NCBI RefSeq assembly: GCF_022539315.1
Contig: NC_066317.1
Coordinates: 54,654,679 to 54,718,678 of the forward strand
Source: Serinus canaria
Lineage: Eukaryota; Chordata; Aves; Passeriformes; Fringillidae
DNA length: 64,000 bases
Direction: 5' to 3'
Positions 25,901 through 44,090 of this stretch are shown here, piece after piece (the first letter of the stretch is position 1; each line of letters begins with the position of its first letter). The notes beneath the pieces are model-generated. The model saw only the letters and a list, made by a program, of their open reading frames with translations. It was not told the DNA's origin and ran no database searches. The position numbers and the translations under genes are program-made.

Positions 25901-28469
25901 ATGACCTCATTTCCCTGCCCTCCCTACCCCAAACATGCATTTGAATGTCAGTCTGCCATCCAGCCTCCAGCAGTCTCTGCTCCCGCAGGAGAAATGGACT
26001 ATGCTGCCCTAGATACGCCAGACTGTGTCCCAGAAAGTGGTGGCTGTTTGTCTGGCTTCATATAAATTACCAAAGAGCAGATCTAGGTTTGGAGACACAG
26101 GAGTGGGGGTACCTCAAGAGCTAAGCACTTCCCAGTTCCTTACCTGCCTCCTTTCACTGACTGGTGCCAGTGGGAAATGGTCTGACTTGGGCATTGCCTC
26201 ATATTGACAGCAGCACCACAAAGAGCAGTCAAGGGACTAAGGCATGCACAGTGCATGGGTGACTGTCAGGGCCAGTGACATAGGTCCTTCTGATAGTGAC
26301 AAAAAGGCTTCTGGCACGGGTATTTTCTGCTGGAGTAACCCTTTCCATACACAGTGTTGATGGTTTGGGCTACCCTGAAAACAGCAAAGAAACCATTTTA
26401 AATTTACAAAAAACTGGCTTAAAGGTAGGTCAGGTCTGCCAAAATTCATTCATCCAGGTTTATGCTTCATATGGACAATGCTTCATATGCATTAACACAT
26501 CCCTTTTTCTTGAATTAGGGACTCTTTAACAAGTTTAATATGAAAATTTGTATAGAAAATGTACTGAAAAAAGAGGCAAATGAAAAAAGATACACTTGCC
26601 AAGGAATTCTAATGCAAGCATCTGGTTTTCTGGTTTTTTTTGGTATTTTTTTTAAAGATGACAAAAAAAGCTACTAAAACTTATCATGTTCTAAATATTA
26701 TGACAAGCCTGTATTTTCTTGTGAAGACTCTTCTAATTTGACTGACTAAGGGAGTGGCATTGGAAGACTTCTGCAAAGAAACAGCCAGCCTCAGAAATAT
26801 GGAGTTGATTTTAGAAAACTACCAGTTTCATTCATGATAATACATATGCAGTAAAATGGTTAGGAAGTGTCAAAACAATTCACAGATTCAGAGCACGTTG
26901 TTTGCTTGCACATTTACTGAGTGTAGATGCTAGTTTAAATACAAAAACATTTGTACTAATTATATGACAAGCGAGTTAAGTTAAACTGTTAGCCTTACAT
27001 CAGTGATATTCACTAGTTTATTGATGTTTCAAAGCAATGCAGTGAGGAAAAGGATCATTTATTTTAACTTTCAGTAATTTAATATAGTAGCTTTGCTTTA
27101 CAAAATTTTCAAGCATTAGCCTATATAGTGTATTTTTGAAATTACATATCATTGCTTAACTAAGTTATTTTATTGTACAGAATAGCACACAGATCATTCC
27201 CTACAGCAGCATCACTTCAGATGGCATACGGAATCAAAGATAAAAAACCCCACTGTGCATGTTTCATAACATAAATTAAGCTAATTATCAGACTTGTCAT
27301 TTTCTACAAAGCAAATCACCCACTAGACTGAACAGTGACTAATTTAACTGGAAATTGATACTGAACATGTGTTACTGGAAGATTAATGTACAGAAAGCTC
27401 ACATACTTATCAGTAGTGGAGAATACTATTGAGATAACCTTTCTAAGAAGTGGGTTTTTGATGCAGATTTTTCTTGAAACGTCCAAAAATAATCTACAAT
27501 TCAGTCTTTTTATTCAATAAAATTAAAGATGGCTTTATCATCTCTGAAGAAAGTACTAAAGAGAGGGATCATTACAGTGGAGACCAGCAAATGCTAAATA
27601 AGCATGTAATAAATTCTTATGTTGTGTGTATATATATTGTTTTGTGCTTTGCATCCAGAAAGTCAACAAATATGGGCTACTGCAAGTAACTCTTTCTTCT
27701 TTACACTGAAATGTAAAGCTTACAAACAAAAATATTTTTTGCTAATTGCTGTGCTGAGAGTTACCTACTGATAAAATCTGGAGCACGGTGATGTGTTGGT
27801 ATAATATGGAACTGGAAAGATGAATATTTTATTTTAAAAATACAAATAATGCAAAGCAATCAAAGCAGAAGTAGCAGTTAGAAGCAGTCACACACTCTTT
27901 CAGTGTGAACCCACAGAAAGTCTGAATAGAGGAGCTGAAGAGTGCTGTGGTGATACTTGTTAAACTGACTGATTTTGGCCCAGCAATTGTGCACACTTCA
28001 GTCTATTTTTCTTAGTCATCCCTAACTATGAAGCAGAAGCCTTAGGATTGAAAGAAGAATCCTGTGTACTGTGCATTACATGTACAGATTCACACTTGAT
28101 ACAACTATTCCATCAGTATTTATTGTCTAGGTGTATTCTGTTATCCTGAATATAAACCGATAACCTCAGAAATGTTACAGATCTAATTTTCTTAATATGC
28201 TTTTGTATTCTTGACAGAATTGTTTTGGTTTCATTGAAATCCAGAAAAACTTATTTAAGCATGGACCCATTAACAATCTTTTTCTGCTAACCATTTCTCC
28301 AAACAAGCTGAAAAAAAAGTTGCAGTTAACTAAAATGTTTTACCACATTTCAGTATAGATATCCACCAACTACATTTGTAATGGTGTGTGATTTTTGGTT
28401 ATGTGTTGTCTTCTTTTACAGGATGAGAATATAATGCGATCCATGCAGCTCTTTGAAAATGTGATTTAA
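7908..28469 (+). CDS. KCNIP4: KCNIP4 coding span, 3' part (six exons joined)
   Basis: KChIP4 is a neuronal-calcium-sensor-family protein that binds the N terminus of Kv4 potassium channels and tunes their surface expression and inactivation at the plasma membrane. Six exons of 70, 71, 108, 105, 63 and 48 coding bases join without a frame break into 154 residues ending in FENVI and a TAA. Numbered from the first base of this span, EF2 loop is residues 37-48 (aspartate at position 12 of the loop), EF3 loop 73-84 and EF4 loop 121-132, the last two with canonical D-x-N-x-D-G spacing and a final glutamate. The first exon holds the degenerate EF1 with a Cys-Pro. The sequences [20 protein letters not shown] and SMQLFENVI separate KCNIP4 from KCNIP1, 2 and 3 as I remember them. 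About 96 N-terminal residues of the usual 250-residue isoform are outside the window. PACRGL converges on it from the right. Confidence 0.96.
7978..12268 (+). other. KCNIP4: KCNIP4 intron
   Basis: GTAAGT donor and TTTTAG acceptor. The sequence is unique-looking and AT-rich, without a recognised repeat or RNA gene. An octamer-type ATTTGCAT at 11317-11324 sits in a TTAAT-rich stretch (11205-11335). Confidence 0.85.
12269..12339 (+). CDS. KCNIP4: KCNIP4 exon: EF-hand 2, first part
   Basis: Seventy-one bases between TTTTAG and GAG|GTAAGT. With the previous exon it reads [19 protein letters not shown] then SVSFE. The EF2 loop begins at FDTDHNG and is completed by the aspartate that starts the next exon. 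Aspartate rather than glutamate at loop position 12 fits the weak, magnesium-preferring EF2 of KChIPs. Confidence 0.95.
13133..13385 (-). mobile_element. CR1 LINE 3' fragment, antisense
   Basis: The minus strand carries the CR1 3' end with ATCATTCTACGATTCTG and a decayed ORF2 tail ([18 protein letters not shown]). Truncated and mutated. Confidence 0.88.
15159..15915 (-). mobile_element. CR1 LINE 3' fragment, antisense
   Basis: About 750 bases that follow the CR1 consensus, read antisense: the 3' end (CATGGAATCATAG), the conserved tracts around GTTCCAGTGCCTCACCATCC and CCCCAGGCTGAACAAGCCCA, and GTGCAGGACTTTGAACTTGG. It is the longest intact CR1 piece in the left half and has no open ORF2. Confidence 0.93.
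19408..19515 (+). CDS. KCNIP4: KCNIP4 exon: EF2 exit helix and EF-hand 3
   Basis: One hundred and eight bases in phase 0 between TATTTAG and GAG|GTAAGA. It opens [20 protein letters not shown] and ends [14 protein letters not shown]. The EF3 loop [11 protein letters not shown], closed by the glutamate of the next exon, has all calcium ligands in place. Confidence 0.96.
19516..20835 (+). other. KCNIP4: KCNIP4 intron
   Basis: AT-rich intron with GTAAGA donor and CTCTTCAG acceptor. A slightly GC-richer stretch at about 20590-20760 has no recognised identity. Confidence 0.85.
20836..20940 (+). CDS. KCNIP4: KCNIP4 exon: linker between EF3 and EF4
   Basis: One hundred and five bases in phase 0 between CTTCAG and CAG|GTAGGT. 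It reads [20 protein letters not shown] and then [15 protein letters not shown]. This is the most paralogue-specific segment here and points to KCNIP4. Confidence 0.97.
20941..21518 (+). other. KCNIP4: KCNIP4 intron with LTR-derived sequence
   Basis: Short 578-bp intron with GTAGGT donor and GATACAG acceptor. Nearly half of it (about 21226-21475) looks LTR-derived. A long pyrimidine run (21482-21511) separates that from the acceptor. Confidence 0.85.
21226..21475. mobile_element. Endogenous-retrovirus LTR fragment in KCNIP4 intron
   Basis: The stretch opens TGTGGTGGGTTGACCCTG, followed by TGGATGCCAGGCACCCACCA, and later has TTCTGGCAGCTTCTCACAGA. I recognise this text from LTR-like repeats in passerine transcripts; the exact family is from memory. 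It is shorter than a full LTR and shows no clear target duplication, so it is probably internally deleted or truncated. It is non-coding. Confidence 0.5.
21519..21581 (+). CDS. KCNIP4: KCNIP4 exon: EF-hand 4
   Basis: Sixty-three bases between GATACAG and AAA|GTAAGT. It reads [20 protein letters not shown] and K. The EF4 loop [12 protein letters not shown] has all six ligand positions. The acceptor lies in a T-rich tract directly after LTR-derived sequence. Confidence 0.97.
22441..22530 (-). mobile_element. CR1 LINE 3' end remnant, antisense
   Basis: About 90 bases: ATAGAATTATAGAATATGC then GGAAGGCACCCACCAGGAC. It belongs to the same subfamily style as the CR1 at 23.6 kb. Confidence 0.8.
23655..24408 (-). 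mobile_element. CR1 LINE fragment, part 1 (interrupted)
   Basis: Antisense CR1. The minus strand encodes [18 protein letters not shown], the end of ORF2. It runs through the usual CCTCATAGGTCTTTTCCTCC region to AACTTCACATGGTTGGTGAT and is then interrupted by a 520-bp insertion; the same element resumes at about 24929. Confidence 0.92.
24409..24928 (-). mobile_element. Solo-LTR-like insertion inside CR1
   Basis: A 520-base segment splits a continuous CR1. Both flanks carry CACCT (24404-24408 and 24929-24933), a 5-base target duplication. Read on the minus strand it starts TGTGAATGG, has a Pol II poly(A) signal AATAAAG near 24470 and ends near GGTTGGGCA, so TG...CA termini and the poly(A) signal fit an LTR. 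The last two or three bases at that end do not fit perfectly. No internal retroviral genes, so a solo LTR. Confidence 0.6.
24929..25115 (-). mobile_element. CR1 LINE fragment, part 2 (interrupted)
   Basis: CR1 text resumes with GGTCTCCCTGCAGGGCCTCC and continues through TTTGCTTAGTATTCCTTTGA to CCCACTAGTGACTGG, in the same order and orientation as the first part. Confidence 0.9.
28422..28469 (+). CDS. KCNIP4: KCNIP4 last coding exon
   Basis: After TTTTACAG the reading frame gives [15 protein letters not shown] and TAA. This is the C-terminal helix of KChIP4, which in solved KChIP structures can occupy the hydrophobic groove in the absence of Kv4. Confidence 0.97.
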   Translation, partial: DENIMRSMQLFENVI

Positions 28470-28600
28470 TGAAGACTTTAGGTCTACAACTAATGGACAA
28501 ATATGAACTATTCTGCAACATTATCTAAAAAAATGGATTTCCCACTTTATCATAAATAAAGTTACTCAGCTTTACACTGAGAAATGTATTATGCAAGTAA
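28470..28600 (+). other. KCNIP4: KCNIP4 3' UTR (minimum extent)
   Basis: Sequence after the stop codon up to just past the first AATAAA. Longer 3' ends are possible because another AATAAA occurs at 28803-28808. Confidence 0.6.
28555..28560 (+). terminator. KCNIP4: Candidate KCNIP4 poly(A) signal AATAAA
   Basis: First canonical hexamer after the stop codon, 86 bases downstream, followed by a T-rich stretch near 28600. The cleavage site cannot be fixed from sequence alone. Confidence 0.5.
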
Positions 28601-31050
28601 ATTTTTTATTATAAACCCTTCCCAACAAAAAACCCTTTCTAAATTATACTATCTAGCACTTCCACAGTGGCTATTTAATTAATAGGACTGTACTGAAAAA
28701 TCAGGTTCTTACTACAAACTCAAAAAACAAAAAATACAACTGACATTATGCACCTTTATTACCATTCCAACCCCTAGTTAAAAAAGATACAATAACACAG
28801 AGAATAAATAAATATTCTTAGTTTTGCTACTCATTTGTACTGGACTAAGCTCCAGGTGTTAAAATGTACTTCTTAAATCTCTAGCTTCTAATTTATACAG
28901 AGGCATTACAATTTATTTTCTTCTCATATTTCTATAGTGTAGTCATTATTTTTGAATAATATTTTGAGTTAAAATGCTATAATAAATGTGCAATGCACAC
29001 CTTGCTATAATTGCCTTCCAACTTTGACTTGTTTTTCTCTTCAGAAAAAACCGCCAAAACCCAAACATAACTAAACAGGTAACTTGAGAGCAAGAACTGT
29101 TATAAAACAAAACAAACAAACAACCAAACAAATTGCTTATGGATATTCTTATTCCCTAAAAAATATGAGTAAGCTTCTCTCAATCTCACCTAAGTCTGCA
29201 CTTAATTTATTATGACATGAATATCAGAAATCCTACATACTGTATTTTTAATTCTTCTTGGATGTGAATGAGAAATTCTTTGCTTAAAATTAAGGATCTT
29301 CTGACTTCCAATATTTCATGAAGAAACCTTAACTGTATCCTAACACTGCTTTTTAAGTATGTGTCTTTCTGCCTTTAATGAAGAAAAAGGCATGAAATTT
29401 TGAAAACTGCCATCAAACTTTAGTGCTGAGAATGAACATCACTACATAGTAACCTCCACTAATAATGACTGCTAGAGGCTAACATCTATTTCATCTTTTT
29501 GTAATACCTTTAACTATGAGACAAAACCAGGAAAACAATGAAAATTTCAGCTATATATCATCCATATGTGATAAATGCTTTACATTTTTTAAGATCATTT
29601 CTTCATTAAGATTGGAGCTACTTAATTCTGAACCTAGAAAGATTCTTCTAGGAAAGTATGCATATAAAATATAACACTGCCCCTCCATCCATGTAATTTT
29701 TAAGATATATTGTCCACAGAGTCCATGCCAATACTTCAAAATAGGTGAAATGCTATCAGAAATAGGCCAACCTTCATTGTGACATTGCTGCAGAAAGTGT
29801 GAAAGGGGATTAATGAAGTAGAAAGAAAGTTACAAGAATTATTTTGTAAAAATAAATCAGGTATCTATTCTGGTGTAGAGATGGGATGTTAGAGGCATGT
29901 TGAAGGCTGCTCTGCTATCACCAGTGTAGGATAAGAGTAGTACAATACATGTACACCTGAAATCTGCTGTAGCGTGTTTGTGTAAACTAAATGTGCACAT
30001 TTTGTAAAAAAAAAATAAAAAAATAAAGTAAACATGAAGACAAAAAGGACCATGATCAATTTTTTGAGTAGTTAAATATCTGCTGGCAAAAATGCATATT
30101 GAAGAAATACTTTTTTTTAAGAACATAAATACGTTTTTCTTAGCACAGTTCTGATCTTGGCAGAGTTTGGTCCTGAAGTGAATTTTAGTCAGGCTGTGGT
30201 AGTTTAAAAAAAACTTCTGAAATTGCTTTCACATGACAGACTTTTATTAATACTCTATGCATCAGCATCTTCTTATGAAAAAAAACCATCCTCTCCAACA
30301 ACTTAAAATGCCAGAACTGAATATTCCTCAGGGGAAAACATTTGGTGCAAATTTTGTTACTTTTGTTAACTCTCCCTGACAGTGTACACAAATACAACAT
30401 GTCCCTGAACAGCATTTATTACAAGAACCAATTAGGAATTATTTTGCATTAAAATTCAAATACATTAATGGACAAATGCTGTACTCTCCAAAGCTTGACA
30501 GCCAGGTAAGCTGGCTTGTACAATCTTCTTTTTGTCTTTATCTTATATTTCTCATAGCTTCCATGCTCAGAAGTTTATTAACGTATCTGGACCTAAATTC
30601 CCAAGCAAATCCCAAGCATATCTGTGATGTTACTGAACTCAATGCAAAGGGAGCACAGTGTATTTCAAAGTTGCCTCCTCCACCCAGCGCCCATTCAGTA
30701 GGCTCAAAGTTAACAGGAATTAATTAGCTGAGCAAAACCTCAGCTGTGGCTCTGTGGAGCTACCTGATGCCTCTACACTGTATTTTCCAGGGCCTCTCCG
30801 GGCTTTCAAAACAAAATGTTGAGAATGCAGTGAGTAAGTTCAGCTTTGGAGCACATGCTGCCTGTTTACTGGGTTCAGCTCCACTGCTTCACAGCCTTTA
30901 AAAGCTGACTCTGAAGAAGTCTGAGAAGGCTCACAGTTCTATGTCTAACCTAGTCCTCATTAACCTAAATGTGTCCATCTGTGCTGCGTCACAAAAGAAG
31001 TTATGTATTTCAAAAGCAGCTAAACATATGTGATTTAGCACCAAGTTAGA
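28601..31050. other. Intergenic interval between convergent KCNIP4 and PACRGL
   Basis: AT-rich, no gene or full repeat recognised. An A-rich run with AATAAA motifs lies at 30006-30030. Either 3' UTR may extend into it. Confidence 0.7.
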
Positions 31051-31165
31051 TTTTATTTAAGTAATTACAACAAAATTATTTTGCATCACACAAATACACA
31101 AAACATATAAAGCACTGCAGATATAATACATGAAATTGTAATTAAAAACTAAATAAGAATCAATA

Positions 31166-31171
31166 TTTATT
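31166..31171 (-). terminator. PACRGL: Candidate PACRGL poly(A) signal
   Basis: TTTATT on the + strand is AATAAA on the coding strand, about 250 bases after the stop codon. A second copy lies at 31052-31057. Which is used is not visible. Confidence 0.4.
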
Positions 31172-31422
31172 CTGCTCTTGAAACAATAGCACATTAATCA
31201 GTGTCATTGTAAGCCAAATGCATATACAAATATACAAAGAAAAGTCTTCCATAATTACATATTCACAAACTGATAAGACTCCTGAGGAATATATACTGAG
31301 GAATATACTGGGGAATAATTATTATTTTAACAGAATATATCATACCCCAAATAAGCGCCAGTGATATTTACAGTTTCTTTCCAAACTTCACCTTGCAGTA
31401 TAAATCACTACAGTTTCCTTGT

Positions 31423-40201
<8,779 letters not shown>

Positions 40202-40226
<25 letters not shown>

Positions 40227-40260
40227 AAGTGAATTAGGTACAGTCTGCTTTCAGGGCAGC
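40202..40260 (-). CDS. PACRGL: PACRGL exon 2 with predicted start codon
   Basis: Coding-strand acceptor TTTTTGTAG at 40261, 34 bases of 5' UTR, then ATG at 40226 giving MLQVSKNT before the donor ACAA|GTAAAG. This donor is the one that keeps the frame open into the next exon; using the later GAGCAG|GTTAGG donor would bring an immediate TAA. Homology over eight residues is too short to confirm it, so this exon is a splice-phase prediction. Confidence 0.55.
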
Positions 40261-42060
40261 CTACAAAAATATGAGCAGCAGTACAGGCCTCAGCAGAAGA
40301 GCCCAGAGCCCATCTTCTGATTTCATCCCATCTTCAAATTTCATCCGAAGAAAGCAACAATTTGAGGAAGGTCTAGGATGAAGGAATGAAGCAAGTACAT
40401 TCAGGACACAAAACCCAAACCACAATCAATAGGAGATGAGAACAGAAATGTAAGGCAGCAAAAATAAAAAAGAACAGAGAAAATGAATCCAAATTCCACC
40501 AAGAAGAATGAAAGTACTTTTTAAAAAAGACTGCAAAAATAACTTTGTCTACATCATTTAATACTGATTTAAGCACACTTATCTTCTGTAAGTCAATGCA
40601 CCAGCTACACATCACTACAAATGTGATGTGTAATTGGGTTCAAGCGTCTCTAATAAAAATAATAGTTCTCTACTTATTTACCATACCAAGTCTGATATTA
40701 TGATAAATTATTACTGATTTTACACGACTTCAAATATTAATAAAAATATAAATAGTGAAAACCCTAGGTTTGAATATTATAATGTTCAGTAATTTTTGCT
40801 GTGGTGTATTCCGCATGGAAAAAAACAATTTAGTAGATAAGACATTAGATTTCTATTGTGAAAAAGTAATTGCACCATATAGAGATACAAAAAAATAGGA
40901 AGCCACACACAGAAACAAACATTGCCTCAGGGATGAGCAGTGTGCTTGCTGTCCAGCCATCACCCTTGGTGACACCTGTTTTTGTTAAAAATATGATTGA
41001 ATGCCAAATACTGAGATCAGGATGAATCAGAGACAGAACTGCCATGCTACTCTCACCCTCTGCTCTATCAGCCACCTGCCTTAATCTCTACCAGACTCTT
41101 GTATGTACACTCCTTGTTTAGCTTGGCTATTCTAATTCTTCCCTCTGAGCAGGATTTCCAGTCAGGTAACTTTGTCACCATCTACATTATGAAATCTTTA
41201 GGATTGCTTCTGTTTCTGGTAAGTGATAAGGTCCCAGCACATGTGTGGATACACTGTTTTTATGATTTGTGGAAAGAATTAAATGAAGTGCCCAATTTTA
41301 CTAAATGCTGTGAAACAACATTCAGTAAAATGTTGTTACAAACTATTCTGTTTGTAAAATGGAAGTCAAATGGAAAACATTAATAGAGAAATAAATCTAC
41401 TGATTTTGTATGTCTGTTTATTATCATAAAATTCCAATCACATTAGTGTTAGAAGACAGATTTTTAACTGTCAGAAAATTAAAAATCAAAATTGTTTCAC
41501 ACTATAAAAGCACCAGATAAGTCCTTGACAGTAACAGCATGTATAACAAAATAGTGCTATCCGTGTCAGACTTTGAAATGTACAAATAATACAGTCAGCT
41601 TTCTAATACCTATATAAATATTTTTTTTCAGAAAAGTATTTAGAAGTAATTGAGATGTTTTTAATTTTTTCTGTTTTCCAAGCAACGAAAATACATGCTA
41701 GGGTACATTAGATAGCACTGACCAGAAAAAGTACTTTTCACGAGGAGGTCTCACTCTTCAGAGATGAATGCTCTCGCGCAGTGAGGAGCTGGAAGGGTCA
41801 CACGGTTTTGTAGAGAGATCAGACAGATGAAGCACAGCCGTGAATCAAACAAGCGAGGTTTGATATAGAAGTGACCCATCTACTGGCAGATGACAGACTT
41901 CAAATCAAGGAGCGACACTTTAAACAGAAATAGGAGAAGCACTTTTAAGAGACATCTTTCAAAGGAGGAAAAGCGCAGCCTGGAGTTCGGGATCTAGAAA
42001 TCACTTAAGGCAAGCAGAATGAAAGTCAGCCGGATCTGAAAGGCGAGGTTGCTCCCTTAC
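40261..42060 (-). other. PACRGL: First PACRGL intron
   Basis: GTAAGG donor next to the CpG island and TTTTTGTAG acceptor. Inside there is no recognised repeat. Other short open frames lack homology. Confidence 0.6.
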
Positions 42061-42264
42061 CCTGCCGAGTACCAACTCTCCCGCAGTGCAGAGAGAGAAA
42101 CACATGAGGGGCTTCGAGCGCCGTCACGGCCGAGAGGCTCAGGCAGAGAAGCTCCGGCGAGTTCCCACAGAGCCCCCGGCCCGGCCCTCCCGAGCACCGT
42201 GGGACACACAGGGACCCCGCGGAGCACGAGGGGCCGCCTGTCCCGGCCCCGGCTCCCGCTGCCT

Positions 42265-42341
42265 GGGCACGCTGGGCTCCGGGCACGCCGGGGTCTGGGC
42301 TCCGGGCACGCCGGTCTCGGGGCACGCCGGGCTCCGGGCAG
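42265..42341. repeat. GC-rich minisatellite with G-quadruplex motif
   Basis: Four imperfect copies of a GGGCACGCCGG-type unit interspersed with CTCCGGG. At 42265-42299 the + strand has five runs of at least three G separated by 3-6 bases, a canonical quadruplex pattern, on the template strand of PACRGL. Confidence 0.75.
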
Positions 42342-42391
42342 CGCCGTCCCCGCTCCCCGCGGGCCCCCGGCGCCGCCGACGCTTCCTGCCG

Positions 42392-42405
42392 GTTGCCAGG
42401 GGAAC
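42392..42405. promoter_or_regulatory. X-box-like RFX site
   Basis: GTTGCCAGGGGAAC is an imperfect inverted repeat. It fits the RFX X-box consensus GTHNYY-AT-RRNAAC in both half-sites; the only deviation is AG for AT in the centre. RFX factors drive ciliary genes, and PACRGL is a relative of ciliary PACRG. Confidence 0.55.
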
Positions 42406-42461
42406 TACGGGCCGCCGGCAGCCCAAACTTGCTCCGCGCTTGCTGCAGACGGAGCGACAAG

Positions 42462-44086
42462 GAGATGGAAAGATGGATTTCGTTGGGTTTTTGCTTTTGG
42501 TTTGTTTTTTTTTTTTTCCAGCCTACCTTGTATGCTGTGATTCAAATAGGAACGGTGAATTTTCAGGTGACAGCCACCGCCAGTCGGCTTTTTCAATTTT
42601 TAAAATACCTTCCCCTGATACAATACTGTAAGTTCCTCTGAAAATACAGCCGCTTTTTGATGCTCAGATGAGATATCACATCTGAGTGTGGTAAATAAGC
42701 TTTTAAGTAAAAGGCTACTTTTTCACTTGACCACGAGAGTGCTTTCTTGCTTTCTTCAAGAAATGTGTATATTCATTAATGCACACAAAAAGAAATCTTC
42801 AAGGAAAAAGTTTCCTTGGTTTACTTAAACTGGTCGGGATGGAAGCTTTCCACCTTACATTCTTTCTCACTTCTGTCATTTCTTCTGCAGAACTGAATGT
42901 GGATAACTGAGACTATTCTCATAATTTTCCACAGGGAAATAAATTGACAGTAATGAAAAGTAGTGGTGGAATATTTGAAAAATGCCATTGGCGTTAGATT
43001 TTGGGCAATGAAGGTATTCATAATTGCTTTTATCCAACATAAATACTTTTTATCTGACAATAATGATAGTCAAAAGTGAGGACATCTGCAGGGTTAAAAC
43101 AGGACGGCATAATTGAGTGCCACTGAAATGCATTAGTGCAAGATACTATCTGGAAATACAGAAAGAAAATACCTATAAATAATATTGGAGAAGGGAAGAT
43201 TTTTTTCTTAGTATTTTTAACTAAACTCAAGAGACATTATACTACTTTAACAGAATTATTTTACTGTTCCACAATACTGAGGGTAATACAAAAATTGATG
43301 TCTTTTTATCCAAAAAATTCATGGACTGATAAATGACCTCAGAAGAAATCCAATATTGTAAAGCAGACCAGGAAATCTTTGAAAGTCACACTAAAAAATG
43401 CAAACCAGCATGATCATTTCAGGATGAGAAAAAAACAAATCCGCTTTTTTTGATCAAGGTTTATTTTTAGTTCAGTGTTTTAGTATCGTTTTATCCATGT
43501 AGCTGTAATGGCTGTTTTGTGAGTACAGACCAGAGCACAGCTGTCGCCCTGATTTTCTAATATTTTCTAAGCCTTCTGATGTTTACCTCCTTGTGAAGAA
43601 CTTTCTCACACACTTTCTGTAGATAACACATTGTTTTGCATTCCTTTATCGAGGAGGAGAAACTTGATGGGCTGGTAGTCTGTCCAGTGGCATTGGAGAG
43701 GTGGCACTGTCACCCTCCAATCCACTGTCACTTTTGGAAAACTATAAATATTGGGGTCAGAAAATTAACTTTCTCTTTTGCTCTTCACCTTGGAGCAAGG
43801 TGTGCGCCTGGTTCTTTCGTGTCCGATAGTGACACACAGCTATGGAAGAAAGTAGTAGCACAGTTCCTAAGTCAGTGGGAGGTATGAACTGCTGTGCAGC
43901 ACCAAGCAAAACCCCAGTGATCAGCTCTGTGGAGTCACAGCTCCCACTGAGCTCACGGCAGCCCAGAAACAACCGGGCTGGAAAAGGACAGGGAACACTC
44001 CAGGCTCTGTGCAAGAGCAGGGCTTAGTTCAGAGTCCAATCATTTTCCTGAGAAATGCAAAATAAGAGAGTCCTGCAGGGTGTGTG
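42462..44086. other. Sequence upstream of PACRGL, no gene recognised
   Basis: AT-rich between 42.6 and 43.6 kb. From about 43.68 to 44.08 kb it is GC-richer with an ACTATAAATATTGG motif at 43741; this could be an older LTR or repeat, but I cannot name it. Confidence 0.5.
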
Positions 44087-44090
44087 GTAC

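Larger units (their letters stand above)
21582..28421 (+). other. KCNIP4: Last KCNIP4 intron
   Basis: GTAAGT donor; TTTTACAG acceptor. It holds a short CR1 fragment (22441-22530) and a longer antisense CR1 (23655-25115) that is split by a solo-LTR-like insertion (24409-24928). The remaining sequence from 25.2 to 28.4 kb is AT-rich with nothing recognised. Confidence 0.85.
42061..42450 (-). other. PACRGL: PACRGL non-coding first exon (right boundary approximate)
   Basis: A coding-strand donor CGGCAGG|GTAAGG lies at the edge of the CpG island, 1.8 kb upstream of the exon with the start codon. The transcription start cannot be placed exactly. It carries an upstream ATG at 42103-42105. Confidence 0.5.
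42120..42450. promoter_or_regulatory. PACRGL: CpG island, PACRGL promoter
   Basis: The only GC-rich, CpG-dense stretch in the window, in strongly AT-rich surroundings. It sits at the 5' side of the PACRGL exons, as expected for a broadly expressed gene. It has no TATA box. It contains a G-rich tandem repeat and an X-box-like site. Whether it also fires on the + strand is unknown. Confidence 0.85.

Noticed and set aside
41040..41100. Alternative PACRGL 5' exon
   Set aside because: A donor-like GAGGGTGAGA exists on the minus strand, but no homologous residues and no clear acceptor support it.
42026..42631. Long overlapping open frames of 95-181 residues on both strands in the CpG island
   Set aside because: Stop codons are rare in GC-rich repeats. 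The frames overlap on both strands, lack domain signatures, and reflect the minisatellite (Arg/Gly/Pro/Ala-rich).
43680..44086. Second, older LTR next to the solo LTR (TATA-like ACTATAAATATTGG)
   Set aside because: No matching ends, duplication or poly(A) signal could be fixed, so it is only mentioned as a possibility.
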